DNA of 64,000 nt. It comes from Parachlorella kessleri (taxonomy: Eukaryota; Chlorophyta; Trebouxiophyceae; Chlorellales; Chlorellaceae). The notes beneath the pieces are model-generated. The model saw only the letters and a list, made by a program, of their open reading frames with translations, was not told the origin of the DNA and searched no databases. Made by a program: the position numbers and the translations under genes. The stretch is taken from NCBI GenBank assembly GCA_001598975.1, contig BBXU01002724.1, positions 1 to 64,000 of the forward strand, read 5' to 3'. Position 1 is the first letter of the stretch. Each line of letters starts with the position of its first letter. Shown here piece by piece: positions 34,630 through 45,480 of the stretch.

Positions 34630-35095
34630 CCAGCAGCCCGCAGCTCACAAAGCCGGCATATACAAGCTCTGTCGCATTTGGAAAGAGACCCCTTAGTGTG
34701 GGTCAAGCAGGAGTATTGGAAAAGATGTGTGCCTCCTGGAGCACTCCATACTGGAGCACTAGTGCGCACCTCCTTTGTCACATTGGTGATGGCTTCTGGA
34801 GCAAGCGCAGGCTCCCCGCCTCCCTCCTTCGCTGCTTCGCCCCCCTCAGTCATTCCCTGCTGGCCATGGGCAGCTGCAGATTGGGCGGCCTCTCGGGCCA
34901 CCTGCTCTGCACGCTCTGCAGCACGCTTCGCCTGGTCTGCTAGGCCCTCGTCCTACAGCACACTGGAGGGGAAGGTGAGGTGTTGTGGGGACGGGGCTCC
35001 AAGCGTCTGCATCATGGCTTGCAGCAGGCGGCCCCCTAGTACAAGTGAGCGGGCACGCAGGACAGGCAGTGCCAGATGATAGCAGCCACCTGGCA
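34630..35095 (-). other. Possible orphan exons of an unresolved minus-strand gene
   Basis: After an acceptor-like CTGCTGCCAG the minus strand reads GCYHLALPVLRARSLVLGGR and on to a TAG at about 34952. Directly after that TAG, which could instead be an acceptor, a second open stretch begins DEGLADQAKRAAERAEQVAR and runs Ala/Glu/Lys-rich to a stop near 34623. Both read more like protein than the opposite strand, but no start or upstream exon was found. It may be a gene fragment or chance. Confidence 0.25.
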
Positions 35096-35473
35096 GCAGG
35101 GAGAAGGGAGCAGCTCAGGGCCTGTGCAGGAATCTGGCTAGTGCCTGCCTTGGACTCGTCTTGATGATTTATATCTGTAACAATGCATTGGGATCAATAT
35201 AAGAACTGGCGCCAGCCCTGTACGCTTACACCACCCCACTTTCTCTCAAGAGCCCACACAGAAAGCCACATCCATTGGCATTGTTATGAATTGCCTGTTC
35301 CCTCCAGTACATCTGACATATGCATTTAATACACCTCCGTGTGCGCCATATGCACCTAATACACCTGGGCCTTCTGTGCTGCTCCACTGGAGTACGTGGT
35401 TGTATAGCAGTACTCAAGTATGGCAAGTGTGGCTATGCCATAGTTGAGTACTGCCATAGTTGAGTATAGGCTA

Positions 35474-35524
35474 TGCCCAGCAGGTATGTAGAGACGCAGT
35501 GCGTCTCTACATACCTGCTGGGCA
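35474..35524. repeat. Perfect 25-bp inverted repeat with 1-nt spacer
   Basis: Arms 35474-35498 (beginning TGCCCAGCAGGTATG) and 35500-35524 are exact reverse complements, with a single G between. It lies in non-coding DNA next to two copies of a 13-bp tandem repeat. Confidence 0.95.
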
Positions 35525-36208
35525 CAAACCCTGAGCGGGGGGCGCCTGGGACGGACCTCCTGCGCCGTGTAAGGAGGGGGCCGCAGGTAGGAGCGGCGAC
35601 GCTGTAGCTGGACGCATGGAGCATGGGAAATAGCCCACTAATGTTAGGACCCTGTCACAGTGTGATCAAGATGAGGAATGAATCCTCCGGCCAGCTCGCC
35701 TCTTGGATGGCACCGAGTTCCGGCGGCCTTCGCTATCGCTTAAGATCATTTCCAATGTTGATTTGTCCCGTAGCTGGGAGGCAATTTAAACTGCTGCTCG
35801 ATATTCCGGAAGTGCAGCGCGCCGCCTCCGCCGCCACGAACAGTGTTCACCTTGAGGAACTGGTTCAATTGCTTGTTGCCCAGGTTCACTATCCTGATCA
35901 TGCCGAGTGTTCTTAATGACCAAAGAGAGGATCCCTGCACGACTGCGGTGACCACGGGTGGCATCCCACACAGGTGAGGTGGCCTCCGTGTGCATCCGCC
36001 AGTTTGGTTTGCAAAGGTCGGCGGGCTGCGTTAAGATCACCTGATAGACAGACTAACTATGGCTGCGATACACGCGCGAGGGGAAGGACGACTTTGTCAG
36101 ACACATCTCCTTGATGCTGCCCGCGCTCCAACACCCGCTTCTTCTGCAGGCCCGACGATTGCTTTGTGCCTTGGTTGTCAATTCACTTTCGGATGCCCTC
36201 ACTTTAAG

Positions 36209-39201
36209 ATGTGGTTGGTGCGATGGTTGTTGTTGCTGCCATTACTAGCCGTGGTCCTGGACGCCAAGGAGAGGCCAGAGGAAAGAGTGATCAAGTGGAT
36301 ACAAGAGAATGGGGGAAAGGTAACTACTACAAGCCTTCTAGCGTCGTCCACCTCGCTGCAAGTGACCTGTGTCTGACAGCTGTGGGCTTCTAGAGACTGA
36401 TTACTCACTACAGAGCCTTGATTGGCAGGCTCTCTCTCACACCAACCCCTAGCTATTGTGTTTTTAGATGACCAAACAGTGCAGCGAACCTGCAGGTGAA
36501 CTTTAGGATTGGCAAGGACTGCCCCACGTGCGTGCGAGGGGCCCTGGCGACCAAGCCCTTCGCTGTTGGGGATCTCATTGCCAAAATACCCTTCAACACT
36601 AGTGTTGCCTTCCCAGAAGGCACCCAGCATGCGCATGTAAGCTTTGGAATGAGCAGCGCTGTTCTTACGTATCCAAATCCTTATTCCTGGCGAGGGCACT
36701 GAGGCATGTCTGTTATATGACCTCAACTCCGCCCTGCTACTGCTCAGTTGCATGCCTAGCCTCATCCTTGTGATTCTTCTTACACAGGGGACAGCCTATG
36801 AGCTTCTGGTCCGGCTTCACACAGAACCTGGCTTCAATAAAACGAAGAAGCCTTGGTGGGACACCCTGCCCACCCCTGACCAAGTGCTCTGCACAGAGCT
36901 GTTGTCTGAGCAAGACTTGGACGTGCTGCAGTCCTCCTGGCTGGTAAGTTGCTGTTGTTTTGCAAGGCAGGCTGGACAAGGGAGAAGCGCCGCTCTTCCT
37001 TGATCGGCGATAGGTGCTTACACTGTTGACATTGCTCTTACTTAACATGGCATCCCTTGCCAATGCCAGGCTGCAAGCCCGTATTGCTGGTGCGTACTGG
37101 TGGCTTGCCTTGCTACAGCTGCGCAGCACAGTGTTGGGCGATTATGTTGTGCTTCGCATGGAGGACCTGGCCAGTGGACAAAGCTGCGTAGAAAGTCAAC
37201 ATCTGTGTAAGACACCCCTTCAGAAGCTCAAACAAAAACACAGCCTTGGTTCCCCACTCAAGGCAAGCTTGGCTTGCACCCTGCAGACGCGGCATGCCGC
37301 CAACATGCGCCAGCTAGCCGATGACTTCTACAATGGCAGGAGTGGCCGGGGCAAGCCCTTAAATGACGTCATTGCTCCGGCTAGCGTCTCCTTTGAGACC
37401 TTCCTGTATGTCTCCGCCCTGGTAAGACCCAGTGTCGGAGTCGCACTCGTTGATTACTTCTGTATAGGTGCTGGGTGTTTCTGTCGCTTAGCCAGTGTCT
37501 AAAGTAGGCTTAGCAGGTGGGTGGCATGCCGAGCTGAACCTCCCCTGCCAAATGCTCACGCCGTGCAGGTGACCACAAGGACGTTTTACTTCTATCACGA
37601 TGTGGGCGGGGAGCGTATCGCCAAGGAGGTGCGCGGCCAGTTCTGCCCATCTAGCTAGGTCTTGGGTTGCCAATGATGTTGCACCCGTTTATGAAGTAGC
37701 CGGGTAGCGCTGAGAAACCACACACACGGCCCCACCACTGCCCTCACCACCCATCACACTCCACCATGCTCGCGGTGCACAGCTCGACCCCATTCCATCA
37801 TGCTGCAGCGGCAAACTGTCACTGCTCCGCCACCCCGCCCTGCAGTATTTCCTGCCCGCGCTTGACATGCTGAACCACCCCTTCGAGGGCCCTGGAAATG
37901 CCTGGCGGGAGAACGACGACGATTGGGTCTATGAGAGAGCCACTCAGCCCATCAAGGAGGGGGAACAGGTGTGTGTTGGCAGGAGCTGGGGTCCCTATGG
38001 AGGTGGCCCTGCCCCCAAGAATTGTACCATACCTGTCTAGTTGCCGCGCATGGTTCAGGCGCTTTCCAGGTGCTGTCCGGCCAGAGCTAGCTTTGAGCGG
38101 GCACGGTGTAGCTGATACACAAAATCACCACAGACCAGATGTGCCCTCCATCTCTCGGGGAGTGGGGCAGTGTCCGACAGGCCTTCATTGTTGCTCTTAA
38201 GGCAAACTGTGTGGGTGCTGATCGGAAGCCCTGCCCCTGCTTGCCCGCCGCCTGCAGATAACCCACGCGTACCACGTGGGCCTCACCCACCGGCCAGACA
38301 TGTCCTTCGCTGTGTACGGCTTTGTGCAAAAGAACGACCCGCCCCTGCTGTGCGCCCAGGACCTGCCTGGCTTTACCTGGCAGAGGGCCTTTGATGACAC
38401 ACCGGCCACGGACACGGAAATAGGTGGGCGGGCAGCTCTGACCAGGCAGGATGGCACCCGATGTTGCTGATGTGACGCTCTGGGTCAAGCCCAGGCTACG
38501 GGCACTTCATGCTGGCAACTTATATCACCATCTGGGCTGGCCTGAGATCACCAATATGTCATCAACTGGTGGCGAGCCCAGTATCGTGGCACAGCAAGGC
38601 GTAAGCGCTGGGCCTGTGCTGCTTGCAGACCCCCAGGGCCATGAGGCGGTGCGGGAGGAGGTGCAGCGGCTGAAGGAGATCTTGGATGGGCTGCCCACAA
38701 CGCTGGAGGAGGACGAGAAGCTGCTCAAGGTGGGAGCAGCGGTATCGCCTGACGGATGCAGGGGACCCTGCAGCCAGCCCATCCGCTGCCCGCTGGGGCA
38801 TGCACGCTGGAGGGCAGCAGCTGACCACCACATGGAAACACTGGAGGGGTCTGAGGGCACTGGTGGATGGCGAATAGCTACACAGTTCAGCAGCTTGTCT
38901 TGAAGGCGAAGGTTCAAAAATCACACTTGGTCTTCATGCCCTCCACCTGGTGCTGCTGGGCCCCCAGCCCGGTCTGCCATTTCCTCATTCTTGTCACATG
39001 TGTCCATGTGAGACACATGCCGGACCACTTGCAGGAACCCCCATCAAACACAAGGTCCCTGGCTTTGATTTAACTGCTGCATCTGTGTTGCAGAAAGCCA
39101 GCAACTGGAAGCGTCGCACCATGCTCGAGCTGCGTGTGGAAAGGAAGAAAGCCCTCCGCCACCGCATCAAGCACCTGCAACAGCTACTGGACGAGCTGTA
39201 G
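36209..39201 (+). CDS. SET-domain methyltransferase (Rubisco LSMT/SETD-like) with signal peptide
   Basis: Nine exons close in frame to 366 residues: 36209-36319, 36496-36636, 36788-36943, 37287-37421, 37569-37628, 37846-37968, 38258-38423, 38629-38729, 39094-39201. The core matches the LSMT/SETD3/SETD6 class of protein-lysine or histidine methyltransferases: RGALATKPFAVGDLIAKIPF (SET-N), an inserted helical iSET region, FLPALDMLNHPFEG (the NH motif that binds S-adenosylmethionine), KEGEQITHAYHV (catalytic Tyr region) and FAVYGFVQKNDPP. A C-terminal LysArg-rich helix (KRRTMLELRVERKKALRHRI) is shorter than the usual substrate-binding domain. Unusually the protein starts MWLVRWLLLLPLLAVVLDA, a textbook signal peptide with no other in-frame ATG nearby, suggesting entry into the secretory pathway rather than the plastid. 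Substrate unknown. Confidence 0.87.
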
Positions 39202-40168
39202 GGTGGCAGGGCATCTAAAGACATGTAAGAAAGCGTGCTGGACGGAGCAGGAGAAGCTGGAGTAGAGCATTGTCTGGTGAGCTGGTGGCAACTAGGTGCG
39301 AGGAGATGGCTGAGCTGCTTGCCCAGCTTCAGGCAGCCGGATGAGTGATAGTGTTGAAGATGATGCAAGGTGCTGGCCTAGGAAGACTCCCACAGGATTA
39401 CGAGGGGAGCAGCGCTGTCCCAGCGGCTAGTAGCCGGGCAGGAGCCTGGTGTGGGTGGCTTGGGTGTGAACTGTTCTGCACTGCACAACTCAATTTCATT
39501 TTTTTTTTCTGCCGCCACCGTCTTCTGTGAAGCCTGGTTTTTGTTCGTTCTGCTGGCAGCTGAGTGATGGCATTGGGCTGGTCTCTTCAATTAGCTGCCG
39601 CTTTAGTCAGGTTGATGTGCAGGTTAGGTTGGCAAGTTACTGCTTTTAGTCGCACCACCCAGCGTCAAGTTGCAATCAGCTTTGTATAGGTAAGGCGGGT
39701 GTGCTAATGTATAGACACCGCTGTTCAGCAGCAGGGACAAACTTTCAGAGACAGGTAGCAGTGAATTATCAGAAGTAAACCCAGGCAGGAACGCAGCAGC
39801 TGCCGGGTGAGCAGATTCGAGCCTCAAAGACATGCCTGGCGGCAGATACAAAATTGTGTCAGAATGCCAGCACAGCAACTGGTAGGTCCATACATCATGA
39901 GCAGTAAGCAAGGTCAACATTTGCTGTCCCATGCATGTGCAGCAACCCCCAAGAACTCTTCCAACAGCAAGCCTGAACCAGGCCCAGACGGGGACCGCCT
40001 AGCAATGACAACCTACAGTGTCAGGTATCCAGGCAAGCACCGAACGCTGCCCAATCCACAACTACCTATCCTCTGCTCGCAGGAATGCCCATCGCTACCT
40101 TTTTCAAGACCGAGGCCCAAGCAGAGGGTTCCACCAGCCCGGGGCGAGCCCAGCAAGGCTCCGACCCC
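39202..40168. other. Convergent 3' intergenic region, SET and GNAT-like genes
   Basis: Contains a TGTAA only 23 nt past the SET stop (39224-39228), a run of ten T (about 39500) and a minus-strand open stretch at 39624-39932 of unclear status. No supported gene. Confidence 0.4.
39224..39228 (+). promoter_or_regulatory. Possible polyadenylation signal TGTAA of the SET gene
   Basis: TGTAA 23 nt after the stop; unusually close, but the only plus-strand TGTAA seen nearby. Confidence 0.35.
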
Positions 40169-41551
40169 TCACTGCTCCTTGGCTGCTCCTGGTGGCCGTG
40201 CCAGGACTCGCAGCACCGGGGCCCCGCTGCCCTGCCCCACTGGGTGCTCCCCCATCTCTTGAAAGCCATGCTTACTAAAGCTCTCAGCCTCCTCCCCACC
40301 AGCTGGGGCAGCTGTCTCGTAATAGATCCACTTGCGCTGGGCATCTGCTACCTTGACCAGGTGCTGCAGCATCTTCTCGACCCAGCCCCCTGGGGGACCC
40401 TGCCAGCCCAGGAAAGCAAGCTGCAGCACAGGGCCGTGCTCCTGCAGGCAACGCGGAGTGCAGCATGGCGAGTCTCAGACTTAGTACGGATCCTTGCAGG
40501 CCTGGGTGCAAGCACCCGCTGCACTGGTTGCATACCCTTGATGGTGTTCTGCAGGTCAGCTGAGGTTACAGATAGCCGCCCAGTAAGCCATGCCAGGACT
40601 GCCCATGCTGGCTGCAAGTGCGGGTGCGCTGCGTCACCCACGTCATACTTAAGATGCCGGCAGAAACACCTCAATGCTTGCCACCACAGCCTCTCGACCC
40701 GGGTTGCCTCCCCACCTTCACAAAGGCAGTCAGGCGTGCCTCGGCGGCTGCAAAGGCCTCCCAAAAGGTGTCTCTCTGCTCCGGTTTAAGGAGCACCTCA
40801 AATTTTGCCCTTGGCTGCGGCATGCCCAGGGCCCCAAGCTTCTCTACAGAGCCCTCCTCCAGGGCAGCAGCGACAGCCTGCAGGAAAGACTCGGCAGGAG
40901 CTGTGTGGGTTCTACAGGGCCCCTGGTGACATCACAAAACATTCGTCAAGTAGGCCAGCCAGGCCCGCGAGGCATGCCACACCTGTCGCCACTGCAGCGG
41001 GAGTGGAACCTTAGACAGCAAGCCATCAAGAAGTCAGCCATGCTCGTTTACTCAGATGAGGGAATAACACCGTGCAGGAGCCTCCGGGTCTACCTGCTCG
41101 TCAAGCTGCAGCTCGTTGGCATGGCCAGGCTGATCCCTATCTGCCGAGTCCAGCACGAATGCCACACACTTGAACTGGCTTAGCTCGTGTATCTGGTAGG
41201 TGTGCCGCAGACGGAGCATCTCCAGCAGCGCCTTTGAGAACTCCTTACTGTGGCCCCCTTTGCTGAAATACTCCACCGCAGCGTCATGCTCATGCGCCTG
41301 AACAGCAAGGGGTCGTGTGGTTGTGTTGATCAGTGCATCACGCAAGCAGGCTCAGGAGTTGTCAAGGGGAAGGAACACCTATATTGGCCGTCCTCACGTC
41401 AACCCAATCTGTCTCAGCAACACCGAGATGCCCCTTGTCCCACCTGGGCAATGGTAGTGATGGCTGCTGCTGTCGGACATTCCAGAGCCTTGGGGTCCGT
41501 AAGCTCATCGATGGCCACGACTGGCTCGGCAGGCTCTCGTATAGGATCCAT
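40169..41551 (-). CDS. GNAT-like acetyltransferase, degenerate
   Basis: Six exons close in frame to 301 residues: 41551-41444, 41297-41094, 41009-40983 (a 27-nt microexon), 40877-40716, 40647-40516, 40441-40169. The last exon suggests an N-acetyltransferase fold: EHGPVLQLAFLGWQGPPGGW in place of the beta4-motif A region, then VADAQRKWIYYETA and SFSKHGFQEMGE, like the FYxRxGF motif B, and a final strand APVLRVLARPP. The acetyl-CoA pyrophosphate-binding signature (Q/R-x-x-G-x-G/A) is not recognisable, so catalysis is doubtful. The N-terminal half (ALECPTAAAITTIAQ, HEHDAAVEYFSKGG) fits the early helices of algal and fungal GNATs but is not diagnostic. The microexon and the exon 5 donor (GTGCTT) were chosen to keep the frame and are the weakest joins. 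Substrate unknown. Confidence 0.55.
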
Positions 41552-42335
41552 GATCAGGAGGTTACAGCAGCTGATCTACCTCAGTTAAGATATCAGATGG
41601 ACTTAATTGAATTGAAATAACTGAAGACTGGAACGCATATACTGGGGAGAAGTGACCGGGTCATCCTGCTGACAAGGATTGGCGCCATTGACAAATTGGC
41701 GCAGCTGAGCCAAGTCAAAAGTCCCTTACTTAAAACAAACTGGATCATCTAGAAGGGATTCACGTAATAAAAAAAGGTTTACCAGCAGCTTGCATAAGGT
41801 TTGGACCATACTAAATAAGGTATTAGAAGAAATGCGTGTCCGTGCAAGCCCTAATAGGGGCATTATAATGGAAGGTGCAATGCACCACAGAGTTCAGGAA
41901 GAGGCAGACTATAAAGAACTGGCCATTGGTGTAAATGAGGTAATATGTCTCGGGTTGTTTCACCATCAAAAAAAGGCAGCACCATAGTATACAAAAAAGT
42001 TCATACTTGACTGTCTGGCACGGTGTGCGATGTTGAAGGCACTCATACAAGGCAAGCAAGGTAGCTAAAGAGGACCATGAAACCAATCCTAGAGGTCCAT
42101 ACACAGGGTCTTAATAGATACAAAGGCTAACAAGACATATAACACATAGGGGAGGCTGAGACGGAGCTCAAATTGCATGGGTACCTTACATGAAGATCAC
42201 TGATGATCGCATCTTGTAGCGCTGTCGATTGATCATGCCTACAATGTTGCGTGTGATGGTCACAATTCCTTGACATCAGGTTGCAGGACAGTCCCTGCGG
42301 ATGCCCAACCGCACTGGACTGCGGTCCGCGTCCAC
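41552..42335. other. AT-rich intergenic region
   Basis: Clearly more AT-rich than the flanks, with A-runs near 41770 and 41970. A plus-strand open stretch at about 41775-41987 reads LHKVWTILNKVLEEMRVRAS and is protein-like, but has no partner exons; possibly a relic of an inserted element. The promoter of the GNAT-like gene and the 3' UTR of the ankyrin gene must also lie here. Confidence 0.45.
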
Positions 42336-44950
42336 CTAGCCCTTGAATTCCAAGGCTTGAAAGCTTTGCAGCATCAATAAAGTTCTGCTGTCGTCGGGCA
42401 GCGCGGCCGCCACCTCCAAAGCGGCTGGATCCGCACGTGCCCCACTCTGCAAGGGTACAGGCATAAGCTGGAGCTCAGCTCAAGCGCAAAGAAGCACCCC
42501 ACATACTGCATAGGGACGGGTAACAGTGGAGTTTATTAGTAAAAGCATTAGTTTCACCTATCGATCTGAACAACCCTACGCCTGATCATGCCACTTTTTA
42601 CTGCCACCTTAAGGTGACCTGCTTACAACCACCTACACGAACCTCTAGCAATGCGATTAGGATGCCGCTGCCAGCGCTGTCTTCTTCCGCCATCAAACGC
42701 ACGGCTTTGTTTACTGGGGCCATGTAGCGGCCACTGCTTGTGTAGATGGGAGTACATGTGCTCGCTTTGAAATGCAGCAGCAGCTTTACTGCCTGAACGT
42801 TCCTGCAAATCACATGCTTGACCACCGGAGGGTCGCATTCATAATACCAGATTCAACCGCAATCAAACAGCGGTGACAGATCTTCAACCACTGTCAATCG
42901 CTACCAAATCTCTGACCCCGTTGGAGAGTTCCACTCTTACTTGTAGTGACCTGCTATAGCCAGCGGCGTCCACCCCTCAAGATCTGGCTTGTCAATGAGG
43001 CGCTCTCCTTCCCATTCTTGGTAGTAAACACGGCTCTCCAGCAGTAGCTGCATGATACGCAGCCGTCCTTGTATGGTTGCCCAGTGCAGTGCTGTACGGC
43101 TGCTACGATCAAACATGGGATGTGGTGTAGCCCGCTTGATTAGGTATGCTGCAGGGAAAACAAGGTAAACATGACCGTCATCTGGGTGTGGAGGAGCGAG
43201 GAAGAAAAGGACGCGGCAGTCTTTTCCTCTTTGACCCACCTGCAATGTCCTCATGGTCCTCACAAATTGCCAGCTGCAGGGGGGCGTCAAAGTAATCGCG
43301 CAGGGAGTCCAATTGGGACAGCATAGGGAACCTGCAGCGTCATTGATCCTCAAGGGAGTTGCTGCAGGTTATGAGATCATGACTGCAAGCAAGTCATGTC
43401 CTATAGCATGGCCTGGTTTACATATGAGCTGTGATAGGATCGCCAGCCTTGATCCATCATACCTGCCACTGCTACATGAGCTCCCTATGTGATCCTGGTA
43501 GAGCTGAAAGATCCGAGGCGTCGTTGTGTTGCAGCTTGCACTTGCACCCGCTGTCAGCAACAGCCGCACTAGCGGCAGACTGCCCAGTCGTATTGCATCA
43601 TGCAAGCACGCCTCTAGCACTGCTGCTGTATATATGTCAGGATTCTCAGTGTGAGCAATCTGCGATCGGCCAAGCATTCGAAACAACCATTTGATGGTCA
43701 GACGGCTAAGACACTGCACTGTTGGGCACAAATGCATCTGTCATGTTTGGGAGCACAACACTGCGCTTGGCAAACTGATTCAATGGGCGAATGGCACAGG
43801 CAACGGTGTCTCAGCAGCATCCAGACCTGGAAGCTGGCATCTGAGGCCGACAGGCTTGACCCCTCGTCAGTGAGCACCACCGAGCTGGGGTCAGGACTGA
43901 CTGTCTGTTGTAAAATGACCTGGAGGCTGGCGACTGGGTCGAGGAGCAGGGCAACAACATCAACGCTGCCATGAGCAACGGCCAAGCGCAGGAGACATCC
44001 TGGATCAAAAGCTGCACATAACAGAAGGCAGGGGGGTCCCTGTGTCGTGCCTCAGCACGGAGCATGGCGGTTCCTCGTGCAAGGATGGTCGAACGGCGCC
44101 TCCAGCCCAAGGTTCAAAAGAAGCACTGTTATTTGGAAACAACAGCATGTGGCTAAGGTGGCTTGTGTCTCACCATGTGCCTGGCTGTAATACTGAGAGG
44201 TGGGTGCAGCGGCCAGCAGCAGCTGAACTACTTCAGCATCTGCAAAGAGAAACAGTAGAGGTTTTGATAGTGGGACAGTGCATTGTACAAAATAGCAAAA
44301 GGGTACTGCAATCACAGAGACATTTGAGGCTGTGAACAAGCCCACAGCCCACAGAAGGCGCCGCATTTTCACGGTACAGGTTGCACCACCGCGCTCGCAT
44401 GGTTCACTCACCGCCAGCTGCACAGGCAAATTCCAAAGCCGAGGCCTCCAAGCCAAGAACTGGCTGCAGCGGGTCAGCTCCAGCAGCCAACAAGCAGGCT
44501 ACGAGGGGCCCTCCGGCACTGCCAGGAAGAGCGTGCTGGGCAAGAAGGGTGATGGCTGTCTCGCCGCCACGCACCTCGTCCAAGTCGCCACCATCGCCAG
44601 GCAGAACAGCTGCCTTAAGGTCTGCCCCAGCATCCAACAGCAGCTGCAAAACCTCCAATGCTGCTCCTGCCTTGCTGGGACAGTCAAAGGGCTGGCAGCA
44701 GCAGCTGTGCAGCGGCGCAAACCCAAGACAATTGAACCGAGAGGTGTCAGCGCCAGCCCGCAGCAGGAGCGCCACCGCCTCTGGCAAGCAAGCTTTACAC
44801 GCCAAGTGGAGCGGGGTGCTGTTGAACTCGTCGGGTGCATCCACAAGGGACGTATGCTCTTCAAGGATCCTAGCAGCCTCCTCGACATCGTTGCGCGCCA
44901 CAGCGGCGTGCAGACGAGTGCCGCCACTTGTGGGGAGGTAGCAGCGAATT
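42336..44950 (-). CDS. Ankyrin-repeat protein, 5' end unresolved
   Basis: Resolved exons, in coding order: about 44950-44412, 44239-44174, 44011-about 43820, about 43669-43450, 43331-43240, 43148-42941, 42802-42637 and 42446-42336, ending at TAG. Repeats are recognised from NSTPLHLACKACLPEAVALL, LEVLQLLLDAGADL, LRLAVAHGSVDVVALLLD, LHDAIRLGSLPLVRLLLTAG, RTALHWATIQGRLRIMQLL and DLEGWTPLAIAGHYK. Ankyrin repeats mediate protein binding; there is no attached enzymatic domain or membrane helix. Two junctions (around 43820 and 43480) and the true start are uncertain: the frame remains open upstream of a GTG at 44901 (TSGGTRLHAAVARNDVEEAA), so a first exon further upstream is likely. Divergent from the G6PD gene. 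Confidence 0.75.
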
Positions 44951-45480
44951 GCCCAAACCTCCTTGGCCCGCCCACCAACAAGTGCGCAGCAGGAGCAGCT
45001 GCAGGGCAGTGGTTTGGATATAGAGGCTCAGGCGGTGCGCACCACATGGCCAGCTGAGGCAGGTTGGTTGCCTTTGCTCGGCACCAGCTCAACTGAACCT
45101 GATCACTCAACTGAACCTGATCATCACTTACCGGTGCTTGTCGGAGGCCATATGGCTAGGTATGGACCTGTGGCAAGCTACTACAGCTTTAGAAGGCGAA
45201 GGCCATATCAAAGCCTGGCGTACCCACGGAGTGCAAGTCGACTGTTGCGTTGACTAGCCAGCTGGAACTACTACCAAGTGCCAGCTGCCAGGAATGGTGA
45301 TTTGTGCTGACAGTGCCGGTGAAGCGGGCGAGCGGTCATCTTTTGGCTGCTTAAGTGTTTGTGTGTTTGGGCGCAAGTGCCAGGTCATCAAGATCACCTC
45401 ATTGACCCATCCATTCACCAGACAGGTGCTGGTGCTCTTTTATAAGTATTTGCTACCTAAGGCAGGGCAATAGGACCAAG
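44951..45480. promoter_or_regulatory. Divergent region between ankyrin and G6PD genes
   Basis: About 500 nt that should hold the first exon and promoter of the ankyrin gene and the promoter of G6PD. It contains a direct repeat of CACTCAACTGAACCTGATCA (about 45097-45126). Confidence 0.4.

Larger units (their letters stand above)
33849..36208. other. Long repeat-bearing intergenic region
   Basis: About 2.4 kb between the mannosidase and SET genes. No complete gene found. It holds possible minus-strand exons (34630-35095), short tandem repeats around TAATACACCT (35325-35370) and CCATAGTTGAGTA (35436-35466), and a perfect palindrome (35474-35524). The mannosidase 3' UTR is expected at its start, but I find no TGTAA within the first several hundred bases. 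Confidence 0.5.

Noticed and set aside
35474..35524. CRISPR-like repeat
   Set aside because: A single inverted repeat with no spacer array, in a eukaryotic nuclear context.
44332..45057. 241-residue plus-strand open frame
   Set aside because: Antisense to the ankyrin-repeat exon, which carries recognisable repeats.
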